From Chloroflexota bacterium (lineage in GTDB: Bacteria; Chloroflexota; Anaerolineae; UBA4142): 64,000 bases of DNA. Location of the stretch: assembly GCA_016215025.1 (NCBI GenBank), contig JACRMI010000027.1:62001-126000 (forward strand), written 5' to 3'. The translations under genes and the position numbers were made by a program. Within the stretch, counting starts at the first letter, position 1, and the number at the start of each line of letters is the position of its first letter. Shown here piece after piece: positions 8,481 to 17,291 of the stretch. A model generated the notes under the pieces. It was not told the DNA's origin, searched no databases, and saw only the letters and a program-made list of their open reading frames with translations.

Positions 8481-9356
8481 TTATCCGATGATGCGCAGCA
8501 CGCTTTTATCGATGACCATGGCGAGGAAGAGGAGGGCGAGGTAGGCATTCGAGTAGATATATAATCGACGCGCGGTAGCTTTCGAACCGTCACGCATGAT
8601 CTTGACGGCAAGGTAGATGAACCAACCTCCCAACAAGAGCGCAGCGGCAAGGTATAACCAGCCCAAATCGCGAATCGAGAATGGAATCAGCGTGATTGCG
8701 ACCATCAACAGTGAATATAAAACGATTTGACGACGTGTTTCAGGTTCGCCCATCGCAACGGGCATCATGGGCACATTGACTTGACGATAATCTTTCGTCA
8801 CCATCAGCATCAACGCCCACGTGTGGGGCGGTGTCCAGTAAAAAATAATCAGAAACAGATAGACAGCCAGCAAGTTGACCTGATTTGTTACGGCTGCCCA
8901 ACCAACCAGCGGCGGAATCGCACCCGCTGCTCCCCCGATTACCACGTTTTGTGGCGTGCGGCGTTTGAGAACCATCGTGTAAAGCCCAACGTAATAAACG
9001 ATCCCTGCCAATGCCAGCGCAGCACTCAGCCCGTTGACAAACACACCCAAAGCGATGACGCCCAACGCACACGTCACCCAGCCAAATATCAACGCATTGC
9101 GCGGCGAAATTTTTCCAGTTGGAATCGGCCGCCGCGAAGTACGTCCCATCGTCGGGTCAATGTCGCGGTCGATGTACGAGTTTAGCGCGCTCGAACCGGC
9201 GGACGTGAGCGCGCCGCCGAGCAGCGTGAAAAACAAAATCGATATATCCGGCAAGCCGCGCGCCGCAACCAACATCGCGGCGAGCGTGGTCGTCAACAGC
9301 AATCCGACGATCCAGGGTTTGGACAAGAGAATATAGTTAGCAATTCGTGATGACAT
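8481..9356 (-). CDS. ctaB: Protoheme IX farnesyltransferase (heme O synthase)
   Basis: A UbiA-family prenyltransferase converting heme B to heme O with farnesyl diphosphate. 291 aa with about nine membrane helices. The Mg-diphosphate motifs are clear: NSYIDRDIDPTMGRTSRRP near residues 61-79, and the second polar loop KDYRQVNVPMMPVAMG near residues 185-200. Length is normal for the family. It lies between ctaA and coxB and supplies the heme for the oxidase encoded in the same operon. Confidence 0.95.
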   Translation of the reverse strand: MSSRIANYILLSKPWIVGLLLTTTLAAMLVAARGLPDISILFFTLLGGALTSAGSSALNSYIDRDIDPTMGRTSRRPIPTGKISPRNALIFGWVTCALGVIALGVFVNGLSAALALAGIVYYVGLYTMVLKRRTPQNVVIGGAAGAIPPLVGWAAVTNQVNLLAVYLFLIIFYWTPPHTWALMLMVTKDYRQVNVPMMPVAMGEPETRRQIVLYSLLMVAITLIPFSIRDLGWLYLAAALLLGGWFIYLAVKIMRDGSKATARRLYIYSNAYLALLFLAMVIDKSVLRIIG

Positions 9357-9369
9357 ATCGTGATCTATT

Positions 9370-9404
9370 GGGGCGACATCTCGCTACCGAAGGTAGCGCT
9401 GTCG
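9370..9404. repeat. Short palindrome between ctaA and ctaB
   Basis: GGCGACATCTCGCTACC pairs imperfectly with GGTAGCGCTGTCGCC around GAA. Only this and the smaller GGCAGGGTCATCCTGCCC-like hairpin lie in the 116-base gap. Confidence 0.5.
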
Positions 9405-9472
9405 CCGCTACGTTGATATTGTTGTCGGGGCAGGGTCATCCTGCCCATTCATCCCGCCCTAGTGTGTATCGA

Positions 9473-10459
9473 TTATTTTCCAATTGCCGTTGACGCCGGC
9501 ACTCGTCGATCTTTTGATGGCACTGGTTCTCTCCAGGGCACGTTCACGGCTTCCACCGTTTGAAAAGTCAGAATCGCATAGATGACGATGGATGCCCATG
9601 TAGCCGCAGAAACAGCCAAGTGCAAAATGCCAACCCAAACCGGGAAACCCATTTGAACAAAGAGCGCGCCAACGACGATTTGGGCAACCATCAAGACCAA
9701 CGTAATAATCGATGCATTGAACACGGACGAAACATGTCGCTTGGTGCGCCAAGTTTCGATGAGCGTGTAGAGAATCAACAAACCAATGATGCTGGCGACA
9801 TATCGATGGGTGGCGGCGATAATCGCCAACGTCCCTCCGGTGGGAATAAGTTGATCCTCGCAAAGGGGCCAGGTCGTGCAAGCGTAATGCGCGGATGTGC
9901 CCGTAACCACCGTGCCGCTAATAATCAATATGAATGTGCCAATCGTGCTTGCAACGGCGAGGCGCGGTAGTTTTTCTTTCCACGCTTTGCCAATCAGACT
10001 GGCGGTTTCAGGCCGAAAAGCGTACATCATCGCAATAATCAGCGATGCGAAAAGGATGAGTGCATTCCCAAGGTGAATGCCTACAATCGCCGGAGGAAGT
10101 TCGAGCAGAACCGTAATGCCGCCCAAAACGATTTGCAGTCCAAGCAGCGCGACGGCAAGGATGGCGGGGCGAAAAACCCATTTGAGGGTGCGATAGCGCA
10201 GCCAGGAAAAGATTGCGGTGGCGAAAATTAGAGTAGAAACGACGGTGGTAACAAGGCGATGCGAAAATTCAATGAGCGTTGCGCCTTCCAAAGTCGGAAT
10301 AATCCGACCTTCGCAGAGAGGCCAATCGGGACAACCTAAACCGGAACCAGTAACCCGAACAATACCACCAACCACGACGAGCAAATACGTCATGATAATG
10401 GTCGCAACTGCGACCGTTCTAAATGCTTTGCTTGTTTGCATTGAACTGGGTTCGCTCAT
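9473..10459 (-). CDS. ctaA: Heme A synthase (COX15/CtaA family)
   Basis: Oxidises heme O to heme A. 328 aa with eight predicted helices in two homologous halves. Each half carries its heme-ligand His segment (EFSHRLVTTVVS and ATHRYVASIIGLL) and its Cys-pair loop (CPDWPLC and CTTWPLC). The N-terminal motif VVGGIVRVTGSGLGCPDWPLC is diagnostic. This is the first gene of the eight-gene minus-strand oxidase operon. Confidence 0.95.
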   Translation of the reverse strand: MSEPSSMQTSKAFRTVAVATIIMTYLLVVVGGIVRVTGSGLGCPDWPLCEGRIIPTLEGATLIEFSHRLVTTVVSTLIFATAIFSWLRYRTLKWVFRPAILAVALLGLQIVLGGITVLLELPPAIVGIHLGNALILFASLIIAMMYAFRPETASLIGKAWKEKLPRLAVASTIGTFILIISGTVVTGTSAHYACTTWPLCEDQLIPTGGTLAIIAATHRYVASIIGLLILYTLIETWRTKRHVSSVFNASIITLVLMVAQIVVGALFVQMGFPVWVGILHLAVSAATWASIVIYAILTFQTVEAVNVPWREPVPSKDRRVPASTAIGK

Positions 10460-10628
10460 TTTTGATCTACTCCTGGGTGAATTTGTATAATCAGACAGGG
10501 GATCATCGCCGAACCCTACAAACCATAGTAAATAAACACGATTGCTCGAACAGTGAGGGTTAGGCGGATCATCACCTGTCGTCAGTTCCGCCGGAGTACG
10601 AAACCAACGTACGCATAAATGCGCGGGT

Positions 10629-10656
10629 ATTATAAACTAAATGAGACGCTTGACAA
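10629..10656 (-). promoter_or_regulatory. Promoter of the ctaA-sco oxidase operon
   Basis: On the minus strand TTGTCA (10656-10651) and TATAAT (10634-10629) are spaced by 16 bases. It lies about 170 bases upstream of the ctaA ATG. The leader between them contains inverted GGATCATC/CCGCC elements but no obvious known riboswitch. Confidence 0.6.
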
Positions 10657-10710
10657 GGGGGGGAGCCGGTTAAGGGGATTTGAAAATTATTAAAAATGAT
10701 TTTCCAAGAT

Positions 10711-10806
10711 GTCATTGCGAGGAGCGATGCGAACAAGGTCAGCCAATAAAAAGAAAACAGAGCGACGAAGCCGTTTCGCGTCAGTCTTGGGTTGAAATTG
10801 CTTCGC
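10711..10806. repeat. Decayed dispersed repeat
   Basis: Reads GTCATTGCGAGGAGCGATGC, then AGAGCGACGAAG and TTGAAATTGCTTCG, the pattern of a common intergenic repeat in these genomes. No ORF in 10460-10844 shows coding character. Confidence 0.5.
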
Positions 10807-10844
10807 CGCTTGCAGGATATATATGCGCTGAGTGTGTTGATCGA

Positions 10845-11471
10845 TTACGTCATCTTCACGACAATGTCGCCGATGATGTTAGCCGCTTCATCACCGCGAT
10901 CTGCGGCGTTGGAGAGATGTCGATAGATTTCGCGCATCTTTAAGAGATCGACAATGTCTTCGACGGTTTTCGGTTCTTTGAACAAATCGGCGACGGCCGT
11001 GCGATAACCACTCTCCGCACGATTCTCCAAGCGTTTGGCGCGCACCGCATGATCGAGCGCGACCTGGGGATGGTCCTTGAGTTGAATCACAGCGAGGTAC
11101 AACTCGTCGGCGGCTTCGCGCAGAATCGCGGCAAGCGCGAGCAGGTGTTGATTAGGCTTGACGCCAAGTGTCACCATTTCGTCGAGCGTGCTGTAGCCGT
11201 AATCGAGCACATCGTCAATCGTGCGCGACAATGCGAACAAGTCTTCACGATCAATCGGCGTAATAAAAGTCCGGTTGAGATCGTCGATCAGAATGCGGCG
11301 TAATTCGTCGGCTTCTTTTTCGAGCGAACGTAAACGCTTGGCTTGTTCTTCATCGCCATCCTTCATGTACGCTTCGAGCGCTTCTAATCCTTCGCGTGTC
11401 TTTAACGCTTGTGCGCCTAGTGCTTTGAGAAAATCACTTTCACGCGAGCGGAAAAAATTCATCAGTCCCAT
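10845..11471 (-). CDS. DUF47 / PhoU-like coiled-coil protein
   Basis: A 208-aa all-helical protein with the DUF47 signatures FRSRESDFLKAL at the N-terminus, NRTFITPIDREDLFALSRTIDDVLDY in the middle, and the Glu/Asp-rich helix EIYRHLSNAADRGDEAANII at the C-terminus. Members often regulate Pit-type phosphate transporters and resemble PhoU. No pit gene is next to it here, so the partner is unknown. Start ATG 11471 has AGGAGATAATCG upstream. Confidence 0.85.
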   Translation of the reverse strand: MGLMNFFRSRESDFLKALGAQALKTREGLEALEAYMKDGDEEQAKRLRSLEKEADELRRILIDDLNRTFITPIDREDLFALSRTIDDVLDYGYSTLDEMVTLGVKPNQHLLALAAILREAADELYLAVIQLKDHPQVALDHAVRAKRLENRAESGYRTAVADLFKEPKTVEDIVDLLKMREIYRHLSNAADRGDEAANIIGDIVVKMT

Positions 11472-11566
11472 CGATTATCTCCTAACCTGCGAGTCAATGT
11501 GTGCGTTTTGCTCGTCTGATTTATTGTACCCCAATGTTCCAGGTATTGCAAAAAGAATGACCTTGG

Positions 11567-12799
11567 CTAATGTCTAAACTTGAGCGACCAAAGTGCCGTT
11601 GCTAGCATGAGCACCGCGCAGCCCACGTAAATGCTGAACAAGCCCGTGATGGGCAGCAAGGCATATGCCACGATGGGACCGATGGCGCTGCTGAGGTCGC
11701 CGGCGGTATAAAACAGTCCCAGGTTTTTTCCATGCTCGGTCGGCGTCGACAAATCGCCGATGAGCGCCGTTGTGAGCGATTGCGTTCCGCCGGATGCCAG
11801 CGACGATGCGAGGATGCCCAACATCAACGCGATCAAATTCGGCGCGGGCAAAATTCCCATGCCCATTGCGCCGAGGCAAAGACTGAGCGTGAGCCAGCCC
11901 CAGCGGTGCTTGGCGCGATCCGACAATGTGCCCGCAATCGGTGCGCCGATCACGCTGATGAGCGTTCGCGCGGCGAGCAATGTTCCCGTCATGCTCGCGA
12001 CACCAATCGTAAACGAGCCAACGCTCAACTCGGTATCGAAATTCGATTGGACGACCAAGCCAAGGGTTGCCGCAACGATTCCGGCTGCCGCCAGTCGATT
12101 GATGGCTTGCGCCGTCACGGTTGCCCAAATCGCGCCGGAAATTCCGCGTAAATCTGGCATCAGCGAGGTATACCATTTCTTATTCGACGAGATGTCATTC
12201 GGTTCATAGTTGGCGTGTCGCACCGAAAGCGCTAGCGCTGCTGCGATTGCGCCCATCGCCGAAATGCCCGCGCCAATCCACAATGCGCCGCGATAGCCCA
12301 CCGCGTCCGTTAGCGAGCCGCCGAAGAAAGAGCCGGTCGCCGAGCCGAGAAAGAACCAAACTTGGTAGATGCCCACCCAATGACCCCGCTGCGTTGACGG
12401 AGCCATTTGCAATACAATCGCGTTTCCGCCAACCCAAATGCCCGACCACGCCAAACCCCACAGCAAGCGCGCGATGAACAAGATTTCGACGCCGGTCGCT
12501 TGCGCGTAAATCATCGTCGAGAACACACCCAGCGCGAGCGATCCCACAAACAGAATGCGGCGCTCCGGCAATCGATCAAAGAGCCAACCGGCAGGACCAT
12601 TCGTGAACAATCGAATAAAGCGATTCACGCTCAGGATGACGCCCACCGATCCAATCGCGATTCCCGCATCGGCAAAATGCGTGGGCAGTACGGCATACAG
12701 CGTCGCATCGCCCATCAACGATAATGCGGTCGCGAGTCCGAGGGGCCACAACGCCCACGCGCTAATTCGTTTCTCATGCGCAGTTTCAGCGATTGTCAT
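11567..12799 (-). CDS. MFS transporter
   Basis: A 410-aa integral membrane protein with about 12 helices. The loop 2-3 motif is GPAGWLFDRLPERR and its second-half counterpart is GAPIAGTLSDRAKHRWGW, both typical of major facilitator carriers. The substrate cannot be told from sequence; the set of small Gly-rich helices resembles drug or sugar efflux proteins. ATG 12799 (MTIAETAHEKR) is chosen because the longer ORF begins in the repeat at 12840-12893. Confidence 0.82.
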   Translation of the reverse strand: MTIAETAHEKRISAWALWPLGLATALSLMGDATLYAVLPTHFADAGIAIGSVGVILSVNRFIRLFTNGPAGWLFDRLPERRILFVGSLALGVFSTMIYAQATGVEILFIARLLWGLAWSGIWVGGNAIVLQMAPSTQRGHWVGIYQVWFFLGSATGSFFGGSLTDAVGYRGALWIGAGISAMGAIAAALALSVRHANYEPNDISSNKKWYTSLMPDLRGISGAIWATVTAQAINRLAAAGIVAATLGLVVQSNFDTELSVGSFTIGVASMTGTLLAARTLISVIGAPIAGTLSDRAKHRWGWLTLSLCLGAMGMGILPAPNLIALMLGILASSLASGGTQSLTTALIGDLSTPTEHGKNLGLFYTAGDLSSAIGPIVAYALLPITGLFSIYVGCAVLMLATALWSLKFRH

Positions 12800-12839
12800 T
12801 TTCGATTTGCATTGTATGCGATAAGGCGAGAAACACAAA

Positions 12840-12893
12840 GTAGCGCGAGCGGCTCGCTCGCAGGTAAGCACGCGAGCGAGCCGCTCGCACTAC
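12840..12893. repeat. Palindrome with 22-bp arms
   Basis: GTAGCGCGAGCGGCTCGCTCGC and GCGAGCGAGCCGCTCGCACTAC are near-exact inverted copies around a short loop. It lies between the divergent MFS and aconitase genes. Confidence 0.75.
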
Positions 12894-12959
12894 ATTTGCT
12901 TTGCATTACCCAGACGTGCTATAATCTCCTCGCTCAAAAATTTCGAAAGGATTCATCAT

Positions 12960-15695
12960 ATGGCTAGCAAACAAAACACTTTTGGCGCGCGCGCGAAACT
13001 TGGCGATCATTACATCTATCGACTCGATAAACTCGCCAAGACCAACGTCGCGCCGCAACTGGACCAGCTTCCTTTTTCGATCAAGATTCTGCTCGAATCA
13101 CTTTTGCGCAATGAGGACGGCTATCTTGTCACAACGCAAGACGTTGAACGATTGGCGCAATGGAACGCCCAAACTCCCACACAGAATGAGTTTCCTTTCA
13201 TGCCCGCGCGCGTGGTGATGCAAGATTTCACCGGCGTCCCATGCGTTGTCGATCTGGCGGCGATGCGCGATGCGGTCAAACGACTCGGCGGCAATTCCAA
13301 GAAAATCAATCCGCTCGTCCCGGTCGATTTGGTCATCGATCACTCGGTGCTCGTCGATTTTTACGGCGATAAAAAAGCGCTAAAGCAAAACGCCAAACTG
13401 GAATTTCAACGCAATCGCGAACGCTATAAATTTTTGCGGTGGGGCGCACAGTCATTCAAGAATTTGCGTGTCGTGCCGCCCGCAACCGGAATTATTCACC
13501 AAGTCAATCTCGAATATTTGGCGCAAGGCGTACTGACGCGCAAGACCGAAAAAGGCGTCGTGCTTTATCCCGATACCGTCGTCGGTACCGATTCGCATAC
13601 GACGATGATTAACGGCTTGGGCGTGCTCGGCTGGGGCGTCGGCGGCATCGAAGCGGAAGCGGTGATGCTGGGGCAGCCGCTCTACATGGTGACGCCGCAA
13701 GTGGTTGGTTTCAAATTGACCGGCGCATTGCGCGAAGGCGTGACTGCCACCGATTTGGTTTTGACGGTAACGCAGATGTTGCGCAAAAAAGGCGTCGTCG
13801 ACAAATTTGTGGAATTTTACGGTGCGGGCTTGTCGTCCATTTCGCTGCCCGACCGCGCGACGATTGGCAACATGGCTCCCGATTACGGTGCGACGATGGG
13901 ATTCTTCCCGACCGACGCAGAAACCTTGCGCTATCTGCGCGCCACCGGTCGATCAAAATCCGCAGCGCTCGTCGAAGCGTACGCCAAGAAGCAAGGACTC
14001 TTCCGCACCGATTCGACACCCAATCCAGTATTCACCGACACGCTCGAACTCGATCTTGCAACGGTTGAACCCAGTCTTGCAGGACCGAAAAAGCCAGAGC
14101 AGCGCGTTGGGCTGAGCGGTTTGAAAAATCGTGTACATGAAACACTCATCGCACCAGTCACCAAAGGTGGTTATGGTTTATCTGAAAGCGATGTAGCTAA
14201 ACAAGTCACCATCCAATTTCCAACTTCCAATCCTTCGACTTCGCTCAGGACAGGCTTCCAATATCCAATTTCTCATGGTTCGGTTGTGCTCGCGGCGATC
14301 ACATCTTGCACGAATACAAGTAATCCATCTGTTATGCTCGGCGCAGGTCTCGTCGCCAAGAAAGCGGTCGAAAAAGGATTGACTGTTCCGCCGCACGTCA
14401 AGACTTCGCTTGCACCTGGTTCCAAGGTCGTGACCGAATATCTCGACAAAGCGAAACTGACACCGTACCTCGAAAAGCTGGGATTTTTCACAACGGGTTA
14501 TGGCTGCACGGTTTGTATCGGCAACAGCGGTCCGCTGCCAGAGCCAGTCTCGAAAGCGATCAACGAAGGCAATCTCGTCGCGGCGGCTGTCATCTCCGGC
14601 AATCGAAATTTTGAAGGACGTGTTCACGCCCAAGTCAAAGCAAATTTCCTCGCGTCGCCGCCGCTCGTCGTCGCGTATGCGCTCGCGGGCAAGACCGACA
14701 TCGATTTAGAATCCGAGCCGCTCGGGAAAGGCAAAGACGGCGAGCCAGTTTTCCTGCGCGACATTTGGCCAACGCAGCAGGAAATCGCCGAGATGATGGC
14801 TAGCTCCGTCGATTCAAAAATGTTCAAGGAGACGTACGCCAACGTGTTCAACGGCAATCCGACTTGGAATGCGATTCCCGTGAGCGGCGGCGAAGCGTAC
14901 GCCTGGGACAAGAAATCGACGTACATTCAAGAGCCGCCATTCTTCCTTGAGCTCTCGCCCGAACTAAAACCATTATCGGAAATTTGTGGCGCGCGCGTCC
15001 TGGGTCTCTTCGGCGATGGTATCACGACCGATCACATTTCGCCGGCAGGTGGTATCGCGAAAAATTCGCCAGCCGCCAAATACTTGATCGAGCGCGGCGT
15101 CAAGCCGGAGGATTTCAATCAATACGGCACGCGCCGTGGCAACCATGAGGTGATGATGCGCGGCACGTTCGCCAATATCCGTATCAAGAATCTCGTGCTG
15201 GGCGGCGAAGAAGGCGGCTATGCGCTGCATTTGCCCGACGGCGAAAAATTGTCGATGTACGATGCAGCAATGAAATACAAAGCGGAAGGCGTGCCACTCA
15301 TCGTCATCGCGGGCAAAGAGTACGGCACTGGCTCGTCGCGCGACTGGGCGGCAAAGGGCACTGCGCTGCTCGGCGTACACGCCGTCATCGCGCAATCGTT
15401 CGAGCGCATTCACCGCGCGAACCTGGTCGGCATGGGCGTGCTGCCGCTTGTGTTCAAGCCGGGCGAAAGTGCCGAATTGTTGGGATTGACCGGGCGAGAA
15501 AAATTCGACATCCTGGGAATTTCCAACGACACGCTACGCGAGCCGCGTCAGGAATTGAAAGTGGTTGCGACGGGTGATGACGGAAGCAAAAAGGAATTCT
15601 CAGTCATCGCCCGCCTCGATACGCCGGTCGATGTGGATTATTACAAGAACGGCGGCATTCTGCAAACCGTACTGCGCAATCTGATGAAGAGCTAG
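12960..15695 (+). CDS. acnA: Aconitate hydratase, AcnA/IRP type
   Basis: TCA-cycle isomerisation of citrate to isocitrate through a 4Fe-4S cluster. 911 aa, normal for AcnA. The three cluster Cys are in [15 protein letters not shown] and [15 protein letters not shown]; the swivel domain has [14 protein letters not shown] and the [12 protein letters not shown] loop. Near residues 418-438 there is an extra stretch ending in [11 protein letters not shown] that the family does not have and that is encoded by an intergenic-type repeat (see 14212-14271). ATG 12960 follows GAAAGGA; a TATAAT at 12920-12925 with TTGCTT 18 bases upstream is the probable promoter. Confidence 0.95.
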   Translation: MASKQNTFGARAKLGDHYIYRLDKLAKTNVAPQLDQLPFSIKILLESLLRNEDGYLVTTQDVERLAQWNAQTPTQNEFPFMPARVVMQDFTGVPCVVDLAAMRDAVKRLGGNSKKINPLVPVDLVIDHSVLVDFYGDKKALKQNAKLEFQRNRERYKFLRWGAQSFKNLRVVPPATGIIHQVNLEYLAQGVLTRKTEKGVVLYPDTVVGTDSHTTMINGLGVLGWGVGGIEAEAVMLGQPLYMVTPQVVGFKLTGALREGVTATDLVLTVTQMLRKKGVVDKFVEFYGAGLSSISLPDRATIGNMAPDYGATMGFFPTDAETLRYLRATGRSKSAALVEAYAKKQGLFRTDSTPNPVFTDTLELDLATVEPSLAGPKKPEQRVGLSGLKNRVHETLIAPVTKGGYGLSESDVAKQVTIQFPTSNPSTSLRTGFQYPISHGSVVLAAITSCTNTSNPSVMLGAGLVAKKAVEKGLTVPPHVKTSLAPGSKVVTEYLDKAKLTPYLEKLGFFTTGYGCTVCIGNSGPLPEPVSKAINEGNLVAAAVISGNRNFEGRVHAQVKANFLASPPLVVAYALAGKTDIDLESEPLGKGKDGEPVFLRDIWPTQQEIAEMMASSVDSKMFKETYANVFNGNPTWNAIPVSGGEAYAWDKKSTYIQEPPFFLELSPELKPLSEICGARVLGLFGDGITTDHISPAGGIAKNSPAAKYLIERGVKPEDFNQYGTRRGNHEVMMRGTFANIRIKNLVLGGEEGGYALHLPDGEKLSMYDAAMKYKAEGVPLIVIAGKEYGTGSSRDWAAKGTALLGVHAVIAQSFERIHRANLVGMGVLPLVFKPGESAELLGLTGREKFDILGISNDTLREPRQELKVVATGDDGSKKEFSVIARLDTPVDVDYYKNGGILQTVLRNLMKS
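14212..14271. repeat. Dispersed repeat inserted in frame in acnA
   Basis: CCTTCGACTTCGCTCAGGAC, the same core seen intergenically (CCTGAGCGAAGCCGAAGGACTCG at 37675 and 38795), is flanked by near-duplicate TTCCAATATCCAATTTC-like tracts. It is a multiple of three and keeps the reading frame open, adding about 18-20 residues just before the first cluster-ligand Cys segment. Confidence 0.75.
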
Positions 15696-15709
15696 GTCAA
15701 AATACCAAT

Positions 15710-15856
15710 GGCTGTGCTGACTGTGCTAAAGTTCGCACAGCCAGTTCAGCACAGTCATGCCAAACGTGCCAAATCTGCCAAATTGATTTGGCACGTTTGA
15801 TTATTCGACGAGTTGTTTATTCGCTGCTGTGGAGCAAATTGGAAATTTGCTCTACA
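15710..15856. repeat. Three consecutive palindromes
   Basis: GGCTGTGCTGACTGTGCT/AGTTCAGCACAGTC at 15710-15757, CAAACGTGCCAAAT/ATTTGGCACGTTTG at 15761-15799, and GTGGAGCAAATT/AATTTGCTCTAC at 15829-15855. The middle one could terminate acnA transcription. No gene is seen between acnA and the next ORF. Confidence 0.7.
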
Positions 15857-15874
15857 ACGTCAGAGGAGGTCAAG

Positions 15875-16483
15875 ATGAAAATTGCAATTCTGGGTGTGGG
15901 AAATATCGGCGGAACGTTGGGCAAGAAGTGGGCGGATGCGGGGCATCAAGTTGTGTTTGGCACGCGCGATGCGAATAGCCGCAAAGCTCAAGCGCTGCGC
16001 CAAGCATTGCCCAATGCCAAGATCGACACGGTCGCCAATGCGTTGAGTGACGCAGAGGTGGTGGTGATTGCGACGCCACATGCGACCGTGGCGGACCTCG
16101 TCAAGCAAAATGCCGTGAGCTTGGCAGGCAAAACTGTGATCGACACGACGAACAATTTCGGTGCGCTCGTCGTCAATAACCTGGCGACGATTCAAGCGGC
16201 GATTCCAACCGCGCAAGTCTTTCGCGCGTTCAATTCGCTGGGCTGGGAACTCTTTGCGAATCCGCAAATCGACGGACAAACGATCGATCATTTTTATTGC
16301 GGTCCGGACAATGATCGTCGTCCTGCGCTTGACAAGTTGATCGCGGAGATTGGACTGCATCCGGTGTGGGTGGGCACCAACGATGTTATCAACATTGTCG
16401 ATGCGCTCGGCAGTTTGTGGGTGACGCTTATTTTTCAGTGCGGTTACCCAAGAACCATTGCGCTGAAGCTGGTGCAGAGATAA
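15875..16483 (+). CDS. NADPH-dependent F420 reductase-like oxidoreductase
   Basis: A 202-aa Rossmann protein of the F420_oxidored/NADP-oxidoreductase family. The N-terminus MKIAILGVGNIGGTLGKKW is the dinucleotide loop, followed by FGTRDANSRKAQ (NADP-phosphate pocket), VVVIATPHATVADL and KTVIDTTNNF. Relatives either transfer hydride between NADPH and F420 or are plain NADP-binding proteins, so the name is not proof that F420 is used. ATG 15875 has an excellent AGAGGAGGTCAAG site; the upstream ORF extension runs through repeats. Confidence 0.8.
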   Translation: MKIAILGVGNIGGTLGKKWADAGHQVVFGTRDANSRKAQALRQALPNAKIDTVANALSDAEVVVIATPHATVADLVKQNAVSLAGKTVIDTTNNFGALVVNNLATIQAAIPTAQVFRAFNSLGWELFANPQIDGQTIDHFYCGPDNDRRPALDKLIAEIGLHPVWVGTNDVINIVDALGSLWVTLIFQCGYPRTIALKLVQR

Positions 16484-16598
16484 AACAAGTGGAATGTAGC
16501 ATAGCCCCTTGTGGGCGACGATTTAAATGAACGGCGCACGAGGCGTTATACTACCAACCATGGTTTTGGCACATTTGGTACTTTGGCACGTTTGCTTT

Positions 16599-17291
16599 TT
16601 ATGCTTCGCTTCGCAATCGGTAGCCCACGCCCGGTTCTGTCAGAATGTATCGCGGCCGCGTCGGGTCGATCTCGATTTTGCGCCGCAAATTACTGATGTT
16701 GACGCGTAGCATGTGTGTTTCTGCTTCATAACCAACGCCCCACACTTCGCGCAGTAACTGATGATGCGTCAATACCTTGCCCGCGTTCGTGACCAGCACG
16801 CGCAGCAAATCATACTCGGTCGGCGTGATCGGCGTTTCTTGACCGGACACCATCACCACGCGTCGTGCCAGATCGACTTTTAATTCGCCCGTCGCAAAGA
16901 CGGGCGAGTCATTTGTCGGTGCAATGCGCCGTAACGCGACCCGAATGCGCGCGAGCAATTCGCCGATGCCGAACGGCTTGGTGAGGTAATCATCTGCGCC
17001 AGCGTCGAGCGCGCCGATTTTTTCTTGCTCGTGTTCGCGCACGGATAAAATGATGATCGGAATCTTGGTCCACTCGCGCAGTTTTTTCGTCACCTCGATG
17101 CCGTCGAGGTCGGGCAAACCGAGATCGAGAATAATAATGTCGGGACGATGGGCGATGACGGCCGAGAGCGCATCGTGACCGGTCGCCGCTTCAAAAACTT
17201 GAAATGCATGTGCCGCCAATGCTGTTCGCAAGAATCGCCGAATGGGCGCTTCATCGTCGACGACCAGAATGCGCGGTCCTGAATCGCTCAT
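16599..17291 (-). CDS. kdpE: Response regulator, KdpE family (OmpR type)
   Basis: A 230-aa two-component regulator. Receiver domain residues 8-118 with acidic pocket VDDEAP, phospho-acceptor in DIIILDLGLPDLDG, and Lys in YLTKPFG; then a winged-helix DNA-binding domain ending MLRVNISNLRRKIEIDPTRPRYILTEPGVGYRLR. It overlaps the kinase stop by four bases (ATGA), so the pair is translationally coupled. In most bacteria it controls the kdpFABC potassium pump, which is not in this window. Confidence 0.9.
   Translation of the reverse strand: MSDSGPRILVVDDEAPIRRFLRTALAAHAFQVFEAATGHDALSAVIAHRPDIIILDLGLPDLDGIEVTKKLREWTKIPIIILSVREHEQEKIGALDAGADDYLTKPFGIGELLARIRVALRRIAPTNDSPVFATGELKVDLARRVVMVSGQETPITPTEYDLLRVLVTNAGKVLTHHQLLREVWGVGYEAETHMLRVNISNLRRKIEIDPTRPRYILTEPGVGYRLRSEA

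Noticed and set aside
12960..15695. Aconitase as a pseudogene because of the repeat insert
   Set aside because: The insert keeps the frame, and all cluster ligands and swivel-domain motifs are intact.
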